From assembly GCF_001625695.1 (NCBI RefSeq), contig NZ_AUXY01000070.1:1-64000 (forward strand): a DNA stretch of 64,000 nt, given 5' to 3'. The notes beneath the pieces were generated by a model. The model searched no databases. It was given only the letters and a program-made list of their open reading frames with translations, and had not been told where the DNA came from. This stretch comes from Pseudoalteromonas luteoviolacea H33-S (GTDB lineage: Bacteria > Pseudomonadota > Gammaproteobacteria > Enterobacterales > Alteromonadaceae). The position numbers were made by a program, and so were the translations under genes. This document shows, one piece after another, positions 52,494 to 62,814 of the stretch; position 1 is the first letter of the stretch, and the number at the start of each line of letters is the position of its first letter.

Positions 52494-52662
52494 GCCTTTT
52501 CCATTATGAAATTTATTAAGTTACCTATTAACTCCATAAGATACAGAGTGTTTTTACGCAATGATGGTGTGCTTTAAAAGCAAATTCAAACTTTTAATCG
52601 TATGCTCTCAAGTATATACCTATTTGTGAAGCGGGTTTTTTTCGATAAATGACAATTTTGAG

Positions 52663-52691
52663 TTAAATCTGTGCGTCAATTCGACTATAAT
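52663..52691 (+). promoter_or_regulatory. Promoter of purL
   Basis: A perfect -10 TATAAT at 52686-52691 with a weak -35 TTAAAT at 52663-52668 and 17-base spacing. It puts the transcript start near 52698, so the purL ATG at 52738, and not a codon at 52690, must be used. No clear PurR operator was seen between 52494 and 52690. Confidence 0.6.
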
Positions 52692-52737
52692 GGCGGCCCA
52701 AAATATCGTTCAATCCTTAACCCCGGATGAAATATCT

Positions 52738-55700
52738 ATGTTAATCCTACGTGGTGCACCTGCACTTTCTGATTTTAAAGTCCAAAAGATCCTTAAAAGC
52801 TGCGCGGATGCAGAGTTACCTGTTACAGGCGTATATGCCGAGTTTATGCATTTTGCTGATGTAACAGCTGACCTTTCAGAGACAGAACTCGATAAGCTAA
52901 GCAAGTTATTGAAGTATGGGCCTACCGCCGTCGAGCACAAGCCAGAGGGAACACTTATTTTAGTGACGCCTCGCATTGGAACTATTTCTCCATGGGCTTC
53001 AAAAGCAACTGACATCGCGAACAACTGTGGTCTAGATAAAGTTCACCGTGTTGAGCGTGGTATCGCTTACTATGTTGAGGGCGCACTAAGCGCAGAGCAA
53101 TTAGCGGATGTGGCTAAGTTACTTCATGACCGCATGACTGAGTCTGTACACAGCAACTTAGAAGATGCTGGACAGCTATTTCGTGTTGAAGAGCCGCGCC
53201 CAATGTCATCGGTTGACATTCTTGGCGGTGGCCGTGAAGCACTTGCAACAGCAAACGTTGAGCAAGGCTTTGCATTAGCGGACGACGAAATTGACTACCT
53301 AGTAGAAAACTTCATAAAACTAGGTCGTAACCCGAACGACATCGAGCTATTCATGTTCGCACAGGCGAACTCTGAGCACTGTCGTCACAAGATTTTTAAC
53401 GCCGATTGGACAATCAACGGTGAAGAACAGCCTAAGTCGCTGTTCAAAATGATCAAGAATACTTACGAGACGCACCCTGAAAACGTCCTGTCTGCTTATA
53501 AAGATAATGCAGCAGTAATGAAGGGTTCTAAAGCGGGTCGTTTCTTCCCTAATAAAGAAGGTGAGTACAGCTATAATCAAGAGAACATCGAAATCTTGAT
53601 GAAGGTTGAAACCCACAACCACCCAACAGCGATTGCGCCATTCTCTGGTGCATCGACAGGCTCGGGTGGTGAAATTCGTGACGAAGGCGCAACAGGCCGT
53701 GGCTCTAAGCCAAAAGCAGGCCTAGTTGGTTTTACCGTATCAAACCTTCGTATTCCTGGTTTTGAGCAGCCGTGGGAAACAAACTTCGGCAAACCTGGTC
53801 GTATCGTTAATGCACTAGACATTATGATCGATGGCCCTCTAGGTGGCGCGGCGTTTAACAACGAATTCGGTCGTCCTAACCTACTAGGTTACTTCCGTAC
53901 TTACGAAGAAAAAGTGAACAGCCACAACGGTGAAGAGGTACGTGGTTACCATAAGCCAATCATGCTTGCAGGTGGTCTTGGTAACATTCGTACTGAGCAT
54001 GTTCAAAAGGGTGAAATCCCAGTTGGCGCTAAGTTAGTCGCTTTAGGTGGTCCAGCGATGAACATTGGTCTTGGTGGTGGCGCTGCATCATCAATGGCAT
54101 CTGGTCAGTCAAACGAAGACCTAGACTTTGCGTCTGTACAGCGTGAAAACCCAGAAATGGAGCGTCGTTGTCAGGAAGTTATCGATAAATGTTGGCAGCT
54201 AGGTGATGAAAACCCAATCGCATTCATCCACGATGTGGGCGCGGGTGGTCTTTCAAACGCATTCCCTGAGCTAGTAGACGATGGTGGCCGTGGTGGTAAA
54301 TTCCAACTACGTAACATCCCGAACGATGAGCCGGGTATGGCACCACACGAGATCTGGTGTAACGAATCACAAGAGCGTTACGTACTTGCTGTAGCGGCAG
54401 AAGACTTCGCACGTTTTGAAGAGATCTGTAAGCGTGAGCGCGCACAGTACGCCGTGATCGGTGAAGCAACAGAAGAGCGTCACCTAACCGTTGCGGATAG
54501 CCACTTCGATAACAACCCAGTGGATCTTCCGCTTGAAGTATTACTTGGCAAAGCACCTAAGATGCATCGTGACGTTGAGTCAAAGCAAGTTGAAGGTGAA
54601 GCACTTAAAACAGAAAGCATCGACGTAGAGGAAGCCGCTAAGCGTTTACTTCGTTTACCGACTATCGCTGAGAAAACATTCCTTATCACCATTGGTGACC
54701 GCACGGTAACGGGCTTAGTTGCACGTGACCAAATGGTTGGTCCTTGGCAGGTACCAGTAGCAAACTGTGCGGTAACAGCCGCTGCGTTTGACACTTACCA
54801 CGGTGAAGCTATGTCAATGGGTGAGCGTACACCTGCGGCACTTCTAAACTATGGTGCATCTGCACGTTTAGCAGTAGCAGAAGCGCTAACGAACATTGCT
54901 GGCGCAAACATTGGTGGTCTTGAGAATATCAAGCTATCTGCAAACTGGATGGCAGCAGCAGGTCACCCAGGTGAAGATGCTGGTCTTTATGAAGCTGTTA
55001 AAGCGGTAGGTGAAGAGTTATGTCCAGCACTTGGCCTAACGATCCCTGTTGGTAAAGACTCAATGTCAATGAAGACGACATGGCAAGATGATGGTGAAGA
55101 CAAAGCGGTTACAGCACCACTTTCTCTAGTAATCACTGCATTTGGCCGTGTAGAAGACATTCGTAAAACAGTCACACCTCAGCTTCGTACTGATAAAGGT
55201 GACTCAAGCCTAATCCTAGTTGATTTAGGTGCCGGTCAAAACCGCATGGGTGCATCAAGCCTTGCACAGGTTTACAAGCAACTTGGCGATAAGACACCTG
55301 ACGTAGATAGCCCAGAGCTATTAAAAGGTTTCTACAACGCAATGCAAGCACTTGTCGCTGATGAGAAGCTACTTGCTTACCATGACCGTTCAGACGGTGG
55401 TTTATTCACTACTGTCGCTGAAATGGCATTCGCAGGTCGCACAGGTGTAACGGTAAATCTTGATAGCCTAACTGGCTCTGACATCGAAGCGCTTTACAAC
55501 GAAGAGCTAGGTGCAGTGATTCAGGTTCGCAACGACGACCTTGCAGCTGTTGAAGCAATTTTGGCTGACAACGGCCTTGGTGCAATCAGCCACACTATCG
55601 GTGCGCTAAACACAGAAGATAAAGTTATCTTCAACCGTGGCGGCGAAGCAGTACTTGCAAATACTCGTACTGAACTACGTACTATTTGGGCTGAAACGAC

Positions 55701-56622
55701 TTACAAGATGCAAGCACTTCGTGATAACCCTGAGTGTGCTAAGCAAGAATTTGATGCGAAATTTGACGAAAAAGATCCAGGTCTTAACGTAAAACTAAGC
55801 TTCGATCTGAACGAAGACGTAGCTGCACCTTACATTGCTACAGGTGCCAAGCCTAAGATGGCAATCCTTCGTGAGCAAGGTGTTAACTCGCACGTTGAAA
55901 TGGCAGCTGCATTTAACCGTGCAGGCTTTGCAGCAGTTGACGTTCACATGAGTGACATCCTTGAAGGTCGCTTAACGCTAGAAGAGTTCAAAGGCCTTGT
56001 AGCATGTGGTGGTTTCTCTTACGGTGACGTACTAGGTGCTGGTGAAGGTTGGGCTAAGTCAATCTTATTCAATGACATGGCACGCGACCAGTTCCAAACA
56101 TTCTTTGAGCGTCAAGATACGTTCAGCTTAGGTGTGTGTAACGGCTGTCAAATGCTATCGACTCTGAAAGAGCTTATCCCTGGCACTGAGCACTGGCCAC
56201 GCTTTGTAACTAATAAGTCAGAGCGTTTTGAAGCACGTTTCAGCCTTGTTGAAGTACAAGAAAGCCCGTCAGTATTCTTCCAAGGTATGGCTGGTTCTCG
56301 CATGCCAATCGCAGTATCTCACGGTGAAGGTCACGCTGAGTTTGCAAACGACGCAGCAGTTAAGGCGGCACTAGAGTCTGGCACAGTTGCAGTTCAGTAC
56401 GTTGATAACTTTGGTAAGCCGACGACGCAATACCCGAACAACCCGAATGGTTCACCAGAAGGTATTACAGGTATTACATCAACGGATGGTCGTGCAACAG
56501 TCATGATGCCACACCCTGAGCGTGTATTCCGTGCAGTGGCTAACTCTTGGCACCCAGATGAGTGGAAAGAAGATAGCCCATGGATGCGTATGTTCCGTAA
56601 CGCACGTAAAAACGTGGGTTAA
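52738..56622 (+). CDS. purL: Phosphoribosylformylglycinamidine synthase
   Basis: Fourth step of purine synthesis: turns FGAR into FGAM with ATP and glutamine. It is a single-chain large type of 1294 residues (E. coli 1295). The N-terminus [13 protein letters not shown] matches E. coli. The two AIRS-type halves hold [14 protein letters not shown] and [12 protein letters not shown]. The C-terminal glutaminase has CNGCQM, with the nucleophile near Cys1134, and the triad His in PHPERVF. The gene is intact; codon use is strongly biased as in highly expressed genes. Its 3' end is the left border of the accessory region. Confidence 0.97.
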   Translation: MLILRGAPALSDFKVQKILKSCADAELPVTGVYAEFMHFADVTADLSETELDKLSKLLKYGPTAVEHKPEGTLILVTPRIGTISPWASKATDIANNCGLDKVHRVERGIAYYVEGALSAEQLADVAKLLHDRMTESVHSNLEDAGQLFRVEEPRPMSSVDILGGGREALATANVEQGFALADDEIDYLVENFIKLGRNPNDIELFMFAQANSEHCRHKIFNADWTINGEEQPKSLFKMIKNTYETHPENVLSAYKDNAAVMKGSKAGRFFPNKEGEYSYNQENIEILMKVETHNHPTAIAPFSGASTGSGGEIRDEGATGRGSKPKAGLVGFTVSNLRIPGFEQPWETNFGKPGRIVNALDIMIDGPLGGAAFNNEFGRPNLLGYFRTYEEKVNSHNGEEVRGYHKPIMLAGGLGNIRTEHVQKGEIPVGAKLVALGGPAMNIGLGGGAASSMASGQSNEDLDFASVQRENPEMERRCQEVIDKCWQLGDENPIAFIHDVGAGGLSNAFPELVDDGGRGGKFQLRNIPNDEPGMAPHEIWCNESQERYVLAVAAEDFARFEEICKRERAQYAVIGEATEERHLTVADSHFDNNPVDLPLEVLLGKAPKMHRDVESKQVEGEALKTESIDVEEAAKRLLRLPTIAEKTFLITIGDRTVTGLVARDQMVGPWQVPVANCAVTAAAFDTYHGEAMSMGERTPAALLNYGASARLAVAEALTNIAGANIGGLENIKLSANWMAAAGHPGEDAGLYEAVKAVGEELCPALGLTIPVGKDSMSMKTTWQDDGEDKAVTAPLSLVITAFGRVEDIRKTVTPQLRTDKGDSSLILVDLGAGQNRMGASSLAQVYKQLGDKTPDVDSPELLKGFYNAMQALVADEKLLAYHDRSDGGLFTTVAEMAFAGRTGVTVNLDSLTGSDIEALYNEELGAVIQVRNDDLAAVEAILADNGLGAISHTIGALNTEDKVIFNRGGEAVLANTRTELRTIWAETTYKMQALRDNPECAKQEFDAKFDEKDPGLNVKLSFDLNEDVAAPYIATGAKPKMAILREQGVNSHVEMAAAFNRAGFAAVDVHMSDILEGRLTLEEFKGLVACGGFSYGDVLGAGEGWAKSILFNDMARDQFQTFFERQDTFSLGVCNGCQMLSTLKELIPGTEHWPRFVTNKSERFEARFSLVEVQESPSVFFQGMAGSRMPIAVSHGEGHAEFANDAAVKAALESGTVAVQYVDNFGKPTTQYPNNPNGSPEGITGITSTDGRATVMMPHPERVFRAVANSWHPDEWKEDSPWMRMFRNARKNVG

Positions 56623-56686
56623 TCGAGTAATATATTACTCTAAAGAAAAGGTCGCGAAAGCGGCCTTTTTTGTTTTTGAAGCAGGC
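56541..56686 (+). repeat. purL 3'-end repeat, unit 1 (native)
   Basis: The native copy: the last 27 codons of purL, the stop, a perfect 16-bp palindrome (56625-56640), and the terminator (56646-56671). It is repeated twice more directly downstream. This is the proposed attachment region for elements inserted at purL. Confidence 0.85.
56646..56671 (+). terminator. Terminator of purL
   Basis: A stem of AAAAGGTCGC with GCGGCCTTTT around a GAAA tetraloop, one T-G wobble, then TTTTTTG. An identical copy lies at about 56801-56826. The third copy at 56956-56975 keeps the stem but has lost the T-run. Confidence 0.9.
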
Positions 56687-56841
56687 TAACTCTTGGCAGC
56701 GATACCTTTGATAGGAGTGGAAAGAAGATAGCCCATGGATGCGTATGTTCCGTAACGCACGTAAAAACGTGGGTTAATCGAGTAATATATTACTCTAAAG
56801 AAAAGGTCGCGAAAGCGGCCTTTTTTGTTTTTGAAGCTGGC
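56687..56841 (+). repeat. purL 3'-end repeat, unit 2
   Basis: A second copy. From AGTGG at 56716 it matches the native end of purL essentially base for base through the stop codon, palindrome (56780-56795), terminator and TGTTTTTGAAGC. Only its first part (56699-56715) differs. Distance to unit 1 is 155 bases in the conserved part. Confidence 0.85.
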
Positions 56842-56975
56842 TAACTCTTGGCTGAGATACTCAAGGCTAGAGTGGATTGATTGTAGCTTATGGGTGTGTA
56901 TGTACCGTAACGCACATAAAAACGTGGGTTAATTGAGTAATATATTACTCTAAAGAAAAGGTCGCGAAAGCGGCC
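56842..56975 (+). repeat. purL 3'-end repeat, unit 3
   Basis: A third copy, again 155 bases on. The coding part has drifted (GAGTGGATTGATTGTAGCTT in place of GAGTGGAAAGAAGATAGCCC), while the stop region, palindrome (56935-56950) and terminator stem are conserved. Similarity stops exactly after GCGGCC at 56975, the inner edge of the island. Confidence 0.85.
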
Positions 56976-57405
56976 GATTATGTCGCTAAAAACGAGTACT
57001 TTTAGTATACCAATTATGTTTTATTAAAAATGAATCTAGGTTAATGGACGGTAAATAGAGGTATGTCTAACATAACTAATTAGAGTTATTTTTAACCTTC
57101 CCTACTAGTGCAATATGTTTACTTTTCTACTCCACTATTTTTGTTGTTAAATTTTATATTTGTTAATTTATATTTTGATTTTTTTAAGTGGTGTTTGTTA
57201 TTGTGGTGTTTAAAAGTGGCGTATAGTCTTAAGCTTTCAACCTTTATTTCTGTTGAAATTTTTAAAGTTGGGCCTGGATATATTTAATTCTGGTTTTAAT
57301 TTTTTTAGAGTTTTCTGAAAATAACTAATATATAAGGGTCTTGTGAATAAGAACCTAAATAAATGGGATTTGCCTTTATAACTTATTATTGAGTGAAGAC
57401 GGATT
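56976..57405 (+). promoter_or_regulatory. AT-rich leader of the TIR operon
   Basis: A 430-base stretch with no gene, clearly more AT-rich than the core genome (many T-runs). It must carry the promoter of the operon at 57406, but several weak AT-rich candidates exist and I cannot single one out. Such AT-richness is typical of foreign DNA silenced by H-NS-type proteins. No long repeats were seen in it. Confidence 0.4.
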
Positions 57406-59037
57406 ATGAATAATTACATACGTTATATTTGGGTAAGCTATGCGGGTTCTCAAAAAGACTGGGTGTATGAGCTAACAAAGATTTTTGATCAAAGTCCTGA
57501 TACGAATATAAAACTACTTACTTATCTTCGTGAGGAAGACAGCGAGGGGTATAGTAAACCATGCTCTCAAGAGGAAGACACTGCGCCAACTTACATACCA
57601 TTTCTAAAACCTACACAACGTATCGAAGATTTAATTCAAGCGATTGGTGCTAGCTTTCGAAAAATCATCGTATTGAGCCCTGATTATTTAGATAGTCCTT
57701 ATTGCATGCAAGAGCTTGCTTGTATTTTAATTCACCGCCATTCAAATGCACCATTTATTATTCTTAGCGGTTTTACTGATTTATTACACGCATTTGAAGC
57801 CAGAGAATACAAGTTTTTAGAGAATAACTCTTATACTTTAGGACAAGCTTTGGCTCATATTTACCTAGAGCGTCAGTCAGCAGATGTAAGTAAAGACTGT
57901 GTAGATTTCAAACTTATTGACTGCCCAGACCCACGTGATGATAAGGAGCTAGCGCTGACATTTGCCATTAACTTTTTTGAAAAAAAGTTGGTCGAACTTA
58001 ATCAGCAGTTAAGATTGTCATTGGATGAATTTAAGCTCAACGAAAATGACTCCTATATCTCTCAAAGTGGCCTCAATATTGATGCCTTGTTTCAAAGGGT
58101 GAAAGTCTATGCTCAAAACATGGATAATGAGCGGCTCTTGTCAGATTATTTCGCAAATATAAAGGAGCAAGTGGATCATTGGTCAGAGCATGCTAGATTG
58201 GCCCAATGGTTAAAGGAGCACAGAGAGTTTAGTCCCTATCAATTTTTCGAGCATATTAAAAGCTTCAATTTTGAAGCATTAGCTTTACTTTGTGAGCATT
58301 TAAAAGCGGCTTTAAGTATGCTGCCTCGATGTCAAAGTCAATTTTCTGAGTTGCAAGTTTTTATGTCTTTGTTAGCTCAGGCTACTCTCCATCCTGAATG
58401 GGTTGCTGAGCGTCAGCAAGGGGGGCTTAAAAACGAAGTGATACGTTTTTCTTTTCATGATGATGAGCTTTTTTTATATCTTAAAGTGGGCGTGTCAGCG
58501 ATGAACCGAGATATTGTCGAATTTAAAAAGTTGGATTATGCACCTGATAGCTTGGCCTCTCCGAATTTCTCATTTGACAATATGCTTGAAATGCCAACGG
58601 TAGGGTTGAACGAGCAAGGTTTTGGTTTAAATGAACTACTAGATAATTTTTTTGCATCAGTTTTAAAGAGCTCCTCAAAAAGTCTTCATGAAATTAAAAA
58701 TATACCAAGGGCGAGGGTTATTGGCGCGATACAAAAAGCGTTAAGGCGAACGATAAATAATCAATTTCAATACAATACGTTTATTTTATTAGCGCGTAGT
58801 CAAGAGTTTTACTCTCCGGGTAATGAGGGGAAAGCGTATACGCTGTTCTCCGAATTTTTGTCATTCATTTATGATGGCTGTGATGAAAAGCACTATGGGA
58901 CATTGCCATTACAGCTGTTGACTGAAATGTTTGAACAAGGAGAGAAAGTGGTGACTCGTGACTTTGTAAATGATGATGCAGCATGTTTTAACCTATTGAA
59001 AGAGATAGAAGACTTATTATGGGCGTACAGTCAATGA
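57406..59037 (+). CDS. TIR-domain protein, putative NADase effector
   Basis: A 543-residue protein. Residues about 5-140 form a TIR domain: the first strand and box YIWVSYAGSQKDWVYEL, then a BB-loop-like segment (LREEDSEGYSKP), then SFRKIIVLSPDYLDSPYCMQEL. Glu103 in that last motif is the expected catalytic residue of NAD-cleaving TIR domains. Residues 190-543 are mainly helical and not recognised. No membrane span or signal is visible. It is first in the operon, and its TGA overlaps the ATG of the MoxR gene. TIR effectors in bacterial defence usually deplete NAD or make a signal molecule; here this is inference. Confidence 0.85.
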   Translation: MNNYIRYIWVSYAGSQKDWVYELTKIFDQSPDTNIKLLTYLREEDSEGYSKPCSQEEDTAPTYIPFLKPTQRIEDLIQAIGASFRKIIVLSPDYLDSPYCMQELACILIHRHSNAPFIILSGFTDLLHAFEAREYKFLENNSYTLGQALAHIYLERQSADVSKDCVDFKLIDCPDPRDDKELALTFAINFFEKKLVELNQQLRLSLDEFKLNENDSYISQSGLNIDALFQRVKVYAQNMDNERLLSDYFANIKEQVDHWSEHARLAQWLKEHREFSPYQFFEHIKSFNFEALALLCEHLKAALSMLPRCQSQFSELQVFMSLLAQATLHPEWVAERQQGGLKNEVIRFSFHDDELFLYLKVGVSAMNRDIVEFKKLDYAPDSLASPNFSFDNMLEMPTVGLNEQGFGLNELLDNFFASVLKSSSKSLHEIKNIPRARVIGAIQKALRRTINNQFQYNTFILLARSQEFYSPGNEGKAYTLFSEFLSFIYDGCDEKHYGTLPLQLLTEMFEQGEKVVTRDFVNDDAACFNLLKEIEDLLWAYSQ

Positions 59038-59975
59038 GTAAATTGGACAGAAAAATTTTGGCGCAAATTAAGAGCTTTGGGCAGCCAATACGCGATGATA
59101 TTAAGGGCTGGAGTGGTGTCACTCACTTTTTTGACACCAAGCAGGTTGCGGCAATTCAAGCTGCTTACTTTGCTAATCGTCCGCTACTCGTAAGGGGAGA
59201 TCCCGGTCTTGGCAAGAGCCAAATGGCTCCTGCTATTGCCAGCTGGCTCAACCTGCACTTTAACTATGCGTCTATCCATGCAAATACTGAAATAGAAGAC
59301 TTACTGTATAAAGTTGATCATATAAAGCGCTTTAGTCATGGGCATGGTAATCATGATGATATAAATATTCGTCACTTTATTGAGCCAGGCGTGGTGTGGC
59401 AAGCAATCGCCCCTGACACACATTTACAAGAGTGTGATAGCAAAGAGTGTGCAGATACGACAGAGGAGCGAGATGGGAGTATGTTACTCATTGATGAAAT
59501 AGATAAGGCAGATGCCAGTTTACCGAATGCCCTATTAGAAGTACTGAACAACAAAACTATTTCTGTTACACCTGTGGGTCAAACGCTTGAGCAAAAAAGT
59601 GACAACCCGTTGCTTGTAGTGATCACCTCTAATGACGAAAAGGCTCTTCCAGATGCTTTTCTTCGTCGCTGTGCGATTCTCGATCTTTCCTTGGAGCAAG
59701 GTGAAGAGGGAGTAAATCAGCTGCTCAATATTGTCGGTGTGCACTATGTTGACTATGAAAAGAAATTTGCTCAGGGAATTGTGCAACGGCTGGCTGAACA
59801 ATTGATCAAGTTAAGAGGGCTATGTGGCGAGAAAAATGAATATCTCCCTGGCACATCTGAGTTACTCGACATTTTAAGGGTACTAGATAGGTATAATCAT
59901 CACGAGCAGCCAGAGCAACTCAAGATTATTGAAAGCTTCTTCTTACAAAAACAGCGACAGCGTCCACATGTCTGA
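59034..59975 (+). CDS. MoxR-type AAA+ ATPase of the TIR operon
   Basis: A 313-residue AAA+ ATPase. Walker A GDPGLGKS is at residues 55-62 and Walker B LLIDEID at 151-157. The sensor/arginine segment VVITSNDEKALPDAFLRRC is at about 195-213. A polar, Cys-containing insertion (about 130-148) precedes Walker B and is absent from the core MoxR at 1480-2313. ATG 59034 overlaps the TIR stop (ATGA) and is preferred to upstream frame codons. The 3' end overlaps the next gene by 8 bases. The ATPase probably gates or powers activation of the TIR partner. Confidence 0.9.
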   Translation: MSKLDRKILAQIKSFGQPIRDDIKGWSGVTHFFDTKQVAAIQAAYFANRPLLVRGDPGLGKSQMAPAIASWLNLHFNYASIHANTEIEDLLYKVDHIKRFSHGHGNHDDINIRHFIEPGVVWQAIAPDTHLQECDSKECADTTEERDGSMLLIDEIDKADASLPNALLEVLNNKTISVTPVGQTLEQKSDNPLLVVITSNDEKALPDAFLRRCAILDLSLEQGEEGVNQLLNIVGVHYVDYEKKFAQGIVQRLAEQLIKLRGLCGEKNEYLPGTSELLDILRVLDRYNHHEQPEQLKIIESFFLQKQRQRPHV

Positions 59976-62811
59976 GAGCAGTGATTCACCGCCTAAAAAT
60001 AAACGTATTGACTATGATACGCCTTCATATATTACTGGACTAAATCTAGTAGAAAAAATGGGGCGAACGCACCCTTTATTGCGTCAAGCTCTACTGAACC
60101 TGCGGTTAAACCCTGACGATATACTTGATGTTGAACAAACTCGTCAAGGTTACATGCAGACCAAGGAGGAAACTAATAGAGGTAATCACAGTGAGGCGTC
60201 AACTACCAGAAAACAGATATTAGATAGCGTAAAGGCAGATAGGGTGGATGCCAATTTTACTTTTCCTATTGTAATCGTTAGCGAACACCACAAAATTGAA
60301 AGTATTAATACACCAGCTGAAGAGATGGTGGCTGATTATCCGCAGTTAATTCTAGAAAAAAATGTGCCTCGAACAATGAGTAAATCAACTGCAATTGATC
60401 CAGCGTTTAATATTTGGAGAGAAATTGAACGTGCTTTAACGTTTGAACACCTTTCACAGCAATTAGATATCAAGGCTAATATAAAGCAAGTCAGTGAATA
60501 TAGACCGCTAGAAAAGTTAATATTTAAGCAGTCAAAAAAGCAATTGACCTCAATTACACTGTATATAGATAGTGGTGGTGAGTCACCCTGCTTAGTCGAT
60601 GATATTAAAGATTTTATGACAGGGTTGAAGCGAAAACTAGGTGTAAATATAGTTGCTCATAGTTATTGGTTGAAGTGCTTTTCCCCGCCTAAATGGGGTG
60701 AGCACCTGTTACAAGTTCAATCTAGTATGCCACCTATAACTGAAGGTAATGTAATCATTTTGGCTGATCCTAAAAACTTTACTTCAGAGTTCTGGCAGGT
60801 CTGGCTTAAGCAGGTGGAGCGACAAGCTAGCCATATTGTAAAAATAGGGACAAGACCTTCTAAAGGATGGGTTTATTGGGGAGATCCGCGAGACTTAAAC
60901 ACATCGGACGATCAGGCTCTGAAAATACTCAAGGCAATACTTGCTACGACTCCTCAGCGTATAACTCCAGCGATGATAAGAGCATTACGAACAAAGTTGA
61001 CTGGCGGCAGTATTGCGATAGAGCAGAGTGTGATGTCTTGGAGTCAGATTCGTTCAATGCCAGCATCACGGGTGATGGATATTAAGCGTGTATCTGGACA
61101 TGATTTAGAGTACTTCTCAGAGCTAAATTGTTCGACGCAGCAGCGAGCATCTGCAATTATCTCGCAGCACCTGCCTGAAAATATACCTCAGTTTAAAATG
61201 TTACACTACCAATTAATGGCCATGTATAGTCCTCAGTGGCGAGCGGAAAATAGTGCATTAGTGCAGGTGTCAGATAATTATTTTAATGCGGTGACTCGGG
61301 CTGGCGTATTGTCTCATGATCAGTTTAGTGTTGAGGAAATTTGTGCCAGTGGGTATCAATTAGCCATTACATTGGCTGAGTTAGAGTCGTGCTTGTCGAC
61401 TGCAATAAAGCGACAAATATCATTAGCTAATAACTATATCAGTAAACATTGCCCTGGGGTTCGGGCCGTTAAAGGTATGGATGAGGAGTTGTACGACGCG
61501 TTAAAATATTCTGATAGCTTAGCGAAACCGTTCAAACCAGGCTTTCTCATTTATAAAAATGGTAAATTGAAATTGGTAACGGAAAAAAAGGAGTCGGTAT
61601 CTGGGATTGTAATCTCTATATATGATACTGATTCATGCAGAATTTATATCCAAGACGAATCTCCAATACCTATGTTCCCTGGCCACAGTGTAGAAATCGC
61701 AAAATGGCCTATCACTATCAAAAATACAAAGCAGTCTTTTTGCTTAAGTAAAGAAAATAATGAACGATTCTATTGGGCGGACTCTCTATGCATTGACGAA
61801 GATGGGGTCACTGCAGAAACTGACTTTATAACAGTAACATGGTCAAACAGTCTGTCTGACTTGGTTAAAGAGTCGGAACATTATTTGAATGCGGAGGTTA
61901 TGATCAAGGATGATGCGCCTACGATTATAAAATGCTCTAAATTGATACTTGATAAGTATGGGCTGAAGTTAATAATTCCAATTCAGATAGACCCTGAAAC
62001 TATTAACCTTGTAATGCGATATATTCCACCTGGGAGTTTTTTAATGGGCTCGCCAGAAGGTGAATATGGTAGGTTCAGCTCTGAGCAGCAAACTGTGCGT
62101 AGGGTGAATAAGGGGTTTTGGTTGGGGGAAACGGTTGTTACCCAGGCCCTATGGCAGGAAATAATGGATAACAACCCTAGTCATTTTACCAGCGATCAAG
62201 ACGCACCACGCAGGCCTGTTGAAAAGGTAAATTGGCAAGACTGTCATTTGTTTTGCGAGGCTTTAAACTCGAAAGTTCCTGGATTGAATGTGTCATTACC
62301 AGATGAAATCCACTGGGAGTATGCTTGTCGAGCAGGTACTCAATCTGCGCATTGGTGGGGAAATAAACCGTTCGCACGATACGCAAATTTTGGAGCAAAA
62401 AAGGGCCGGACGGTTGATGCTACCCACTATCCGCCCAATCCGTGGGGCCTGTATCAAATGCATGGAAATGTATGGGAGTGGTGTCAAAATTTATGGGTAG
62501 CTGATCTTACCCCGTGGGAAAATACATCATTATTTAATGCATTTGGGTCAAGTAATTTGTCCAGTGATAGTCAATTCGCACTTCGTGGTGGGGCTTGGGA
62601 TAGCGAAGCTCGCAGCATTAGATCTGCTAATCGCAACTTTATTAATCGTGATAGTAAATATGGAGATACAGGGTTTAGGGTTGCGATCTTTGATTTTATA
62701 GAGTCTGGGGTTTTGGGCTCTGAATTAAAAAAATCGTCGATTCAACAACATTCAAATCAAAAACATAGGCCTTGGAGGACACCAAGCCAAAGACGTAAAA
62801 GGAAAAAATAG
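59968..62811 (+). CDS. vWA-like plus FGS-domain protein
   Basis: A 947-residue protein with ATG 59968, overlapping the MoxR stop by 8 bases. Residues about 190-330 show a Rossmann/vWA-like strand-helix pattern (ITLYIDSGGES, VNIVAHSYWLKCF, NVIILADPKNF), but the metal motif is degenerate. Residues about 330-680 are not recognised. Residues about 680-910 are an FGE/SUMF1-type (FGS) domain: PPGSFLMGS, VVTQALWQEIMDNNPSHF, SLPDEIHWEYACRAGT, GLYQMHGNVWEWCQN, LRGGAW, TGFRVA. The two catalytic cysteines of true formylglycine-generating enzymes are missing. It ends in a basic tail (RPWRTPSQRRKRKK). The MoxR-vWA pairing is a family expectation; its role here is inferred. Confidence 0.8.
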   Translation: MSESSDSPPKNKRIDYDTPSYITGLNLVEKMGRTHPLLRQALLNLRLNPDDILDVEQTRQGYMQTKEETNRGNHSEASTTRKQILDSVKADRVDANFTFPIVIVSEHHKIESINTPAEEMVADYPQLILEKNVPRTMSKSTAIDPAFNIWREIERALTFEHLSQQLDIKANIKQVSEYRPLEKLIFKQSKKQLTSITLYIDSGGESPCLVDDIKDFMTGLKRKLGVNIVAHSYWLKCFSPPKWGEHLLQVQSSMPPITEGNVIILADPKNFTSEFWQVWLKQVERQASHIVKIGTRPSKGWVYWGDPRDLNTSDDQALKILKAILATTPQRITPAMIRALRTKLTGGSIAIEQSVMSWSQIRSMPASRVMDIKRVSGHDLEYFSELNCSTQQRASAIISQHLPENIPQFKMLHYQLMAMYSPQWRAENSALVQVSDNYFNAVTRAGVLSHDQFSVEEICASGYQLAITLAELESCLSTAIKRQISLANNYISKHCPGVRAVKGMDEELYDALKYSDSLAKPFKPGFLIYKNGKLKLVTEKKESVSGIVISIYDTDSCRIYIQDESPIPMFPGHSVEIAKWPITIKNTKQSFCLSKENNERFYWADSLCIDEDGVTAETDFITVTWSNSLSDLVKESEHYLNAEVMIKDDAPTIIKCSKLILDKYGLKLIIPIQIDPETINLVMRYIPPGSFLMGSPEGEYGRFSSEQQTVRRVNKGFWLGETVVTQALWQEIMDNNPSHFTSDQDAPRRPVEKVNWQDCHLFCEALNSKVPGLNVSLPDEIHWEYACRAGTQSAHWWGNKPFARYANFGAKKGRTVDATHYPPNPWGLYQMHGNVWEWCQNLWVADLTPWENTSLFNAFGSSNLSSDSQFALRGGAWDSEARSIRSANRNFINRDSKYGDTGFRVAIFDFIESGVLGSELKKSSIQQHSNQKHRPWRTPSQRRKRKK

Positions 62812-62814
62812 TTT

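Noticed and set aside
52690..52737. Earlier start for purL
   Set aside because: It would begin inside the TATAAT box, and adds 16 residues with no counterpart in E. coli PurL.
56541..56975. CRISPR-like array
   Set aside because: The period is 155 bases, the units derive from the purL 3' end, and the parts between them are not short unique spacers.
56976..57405. Integrase or other mobility gene in the island
   Set aside because: No coding frame was found here or in 63679-63895; if present, it must lie right of the window.
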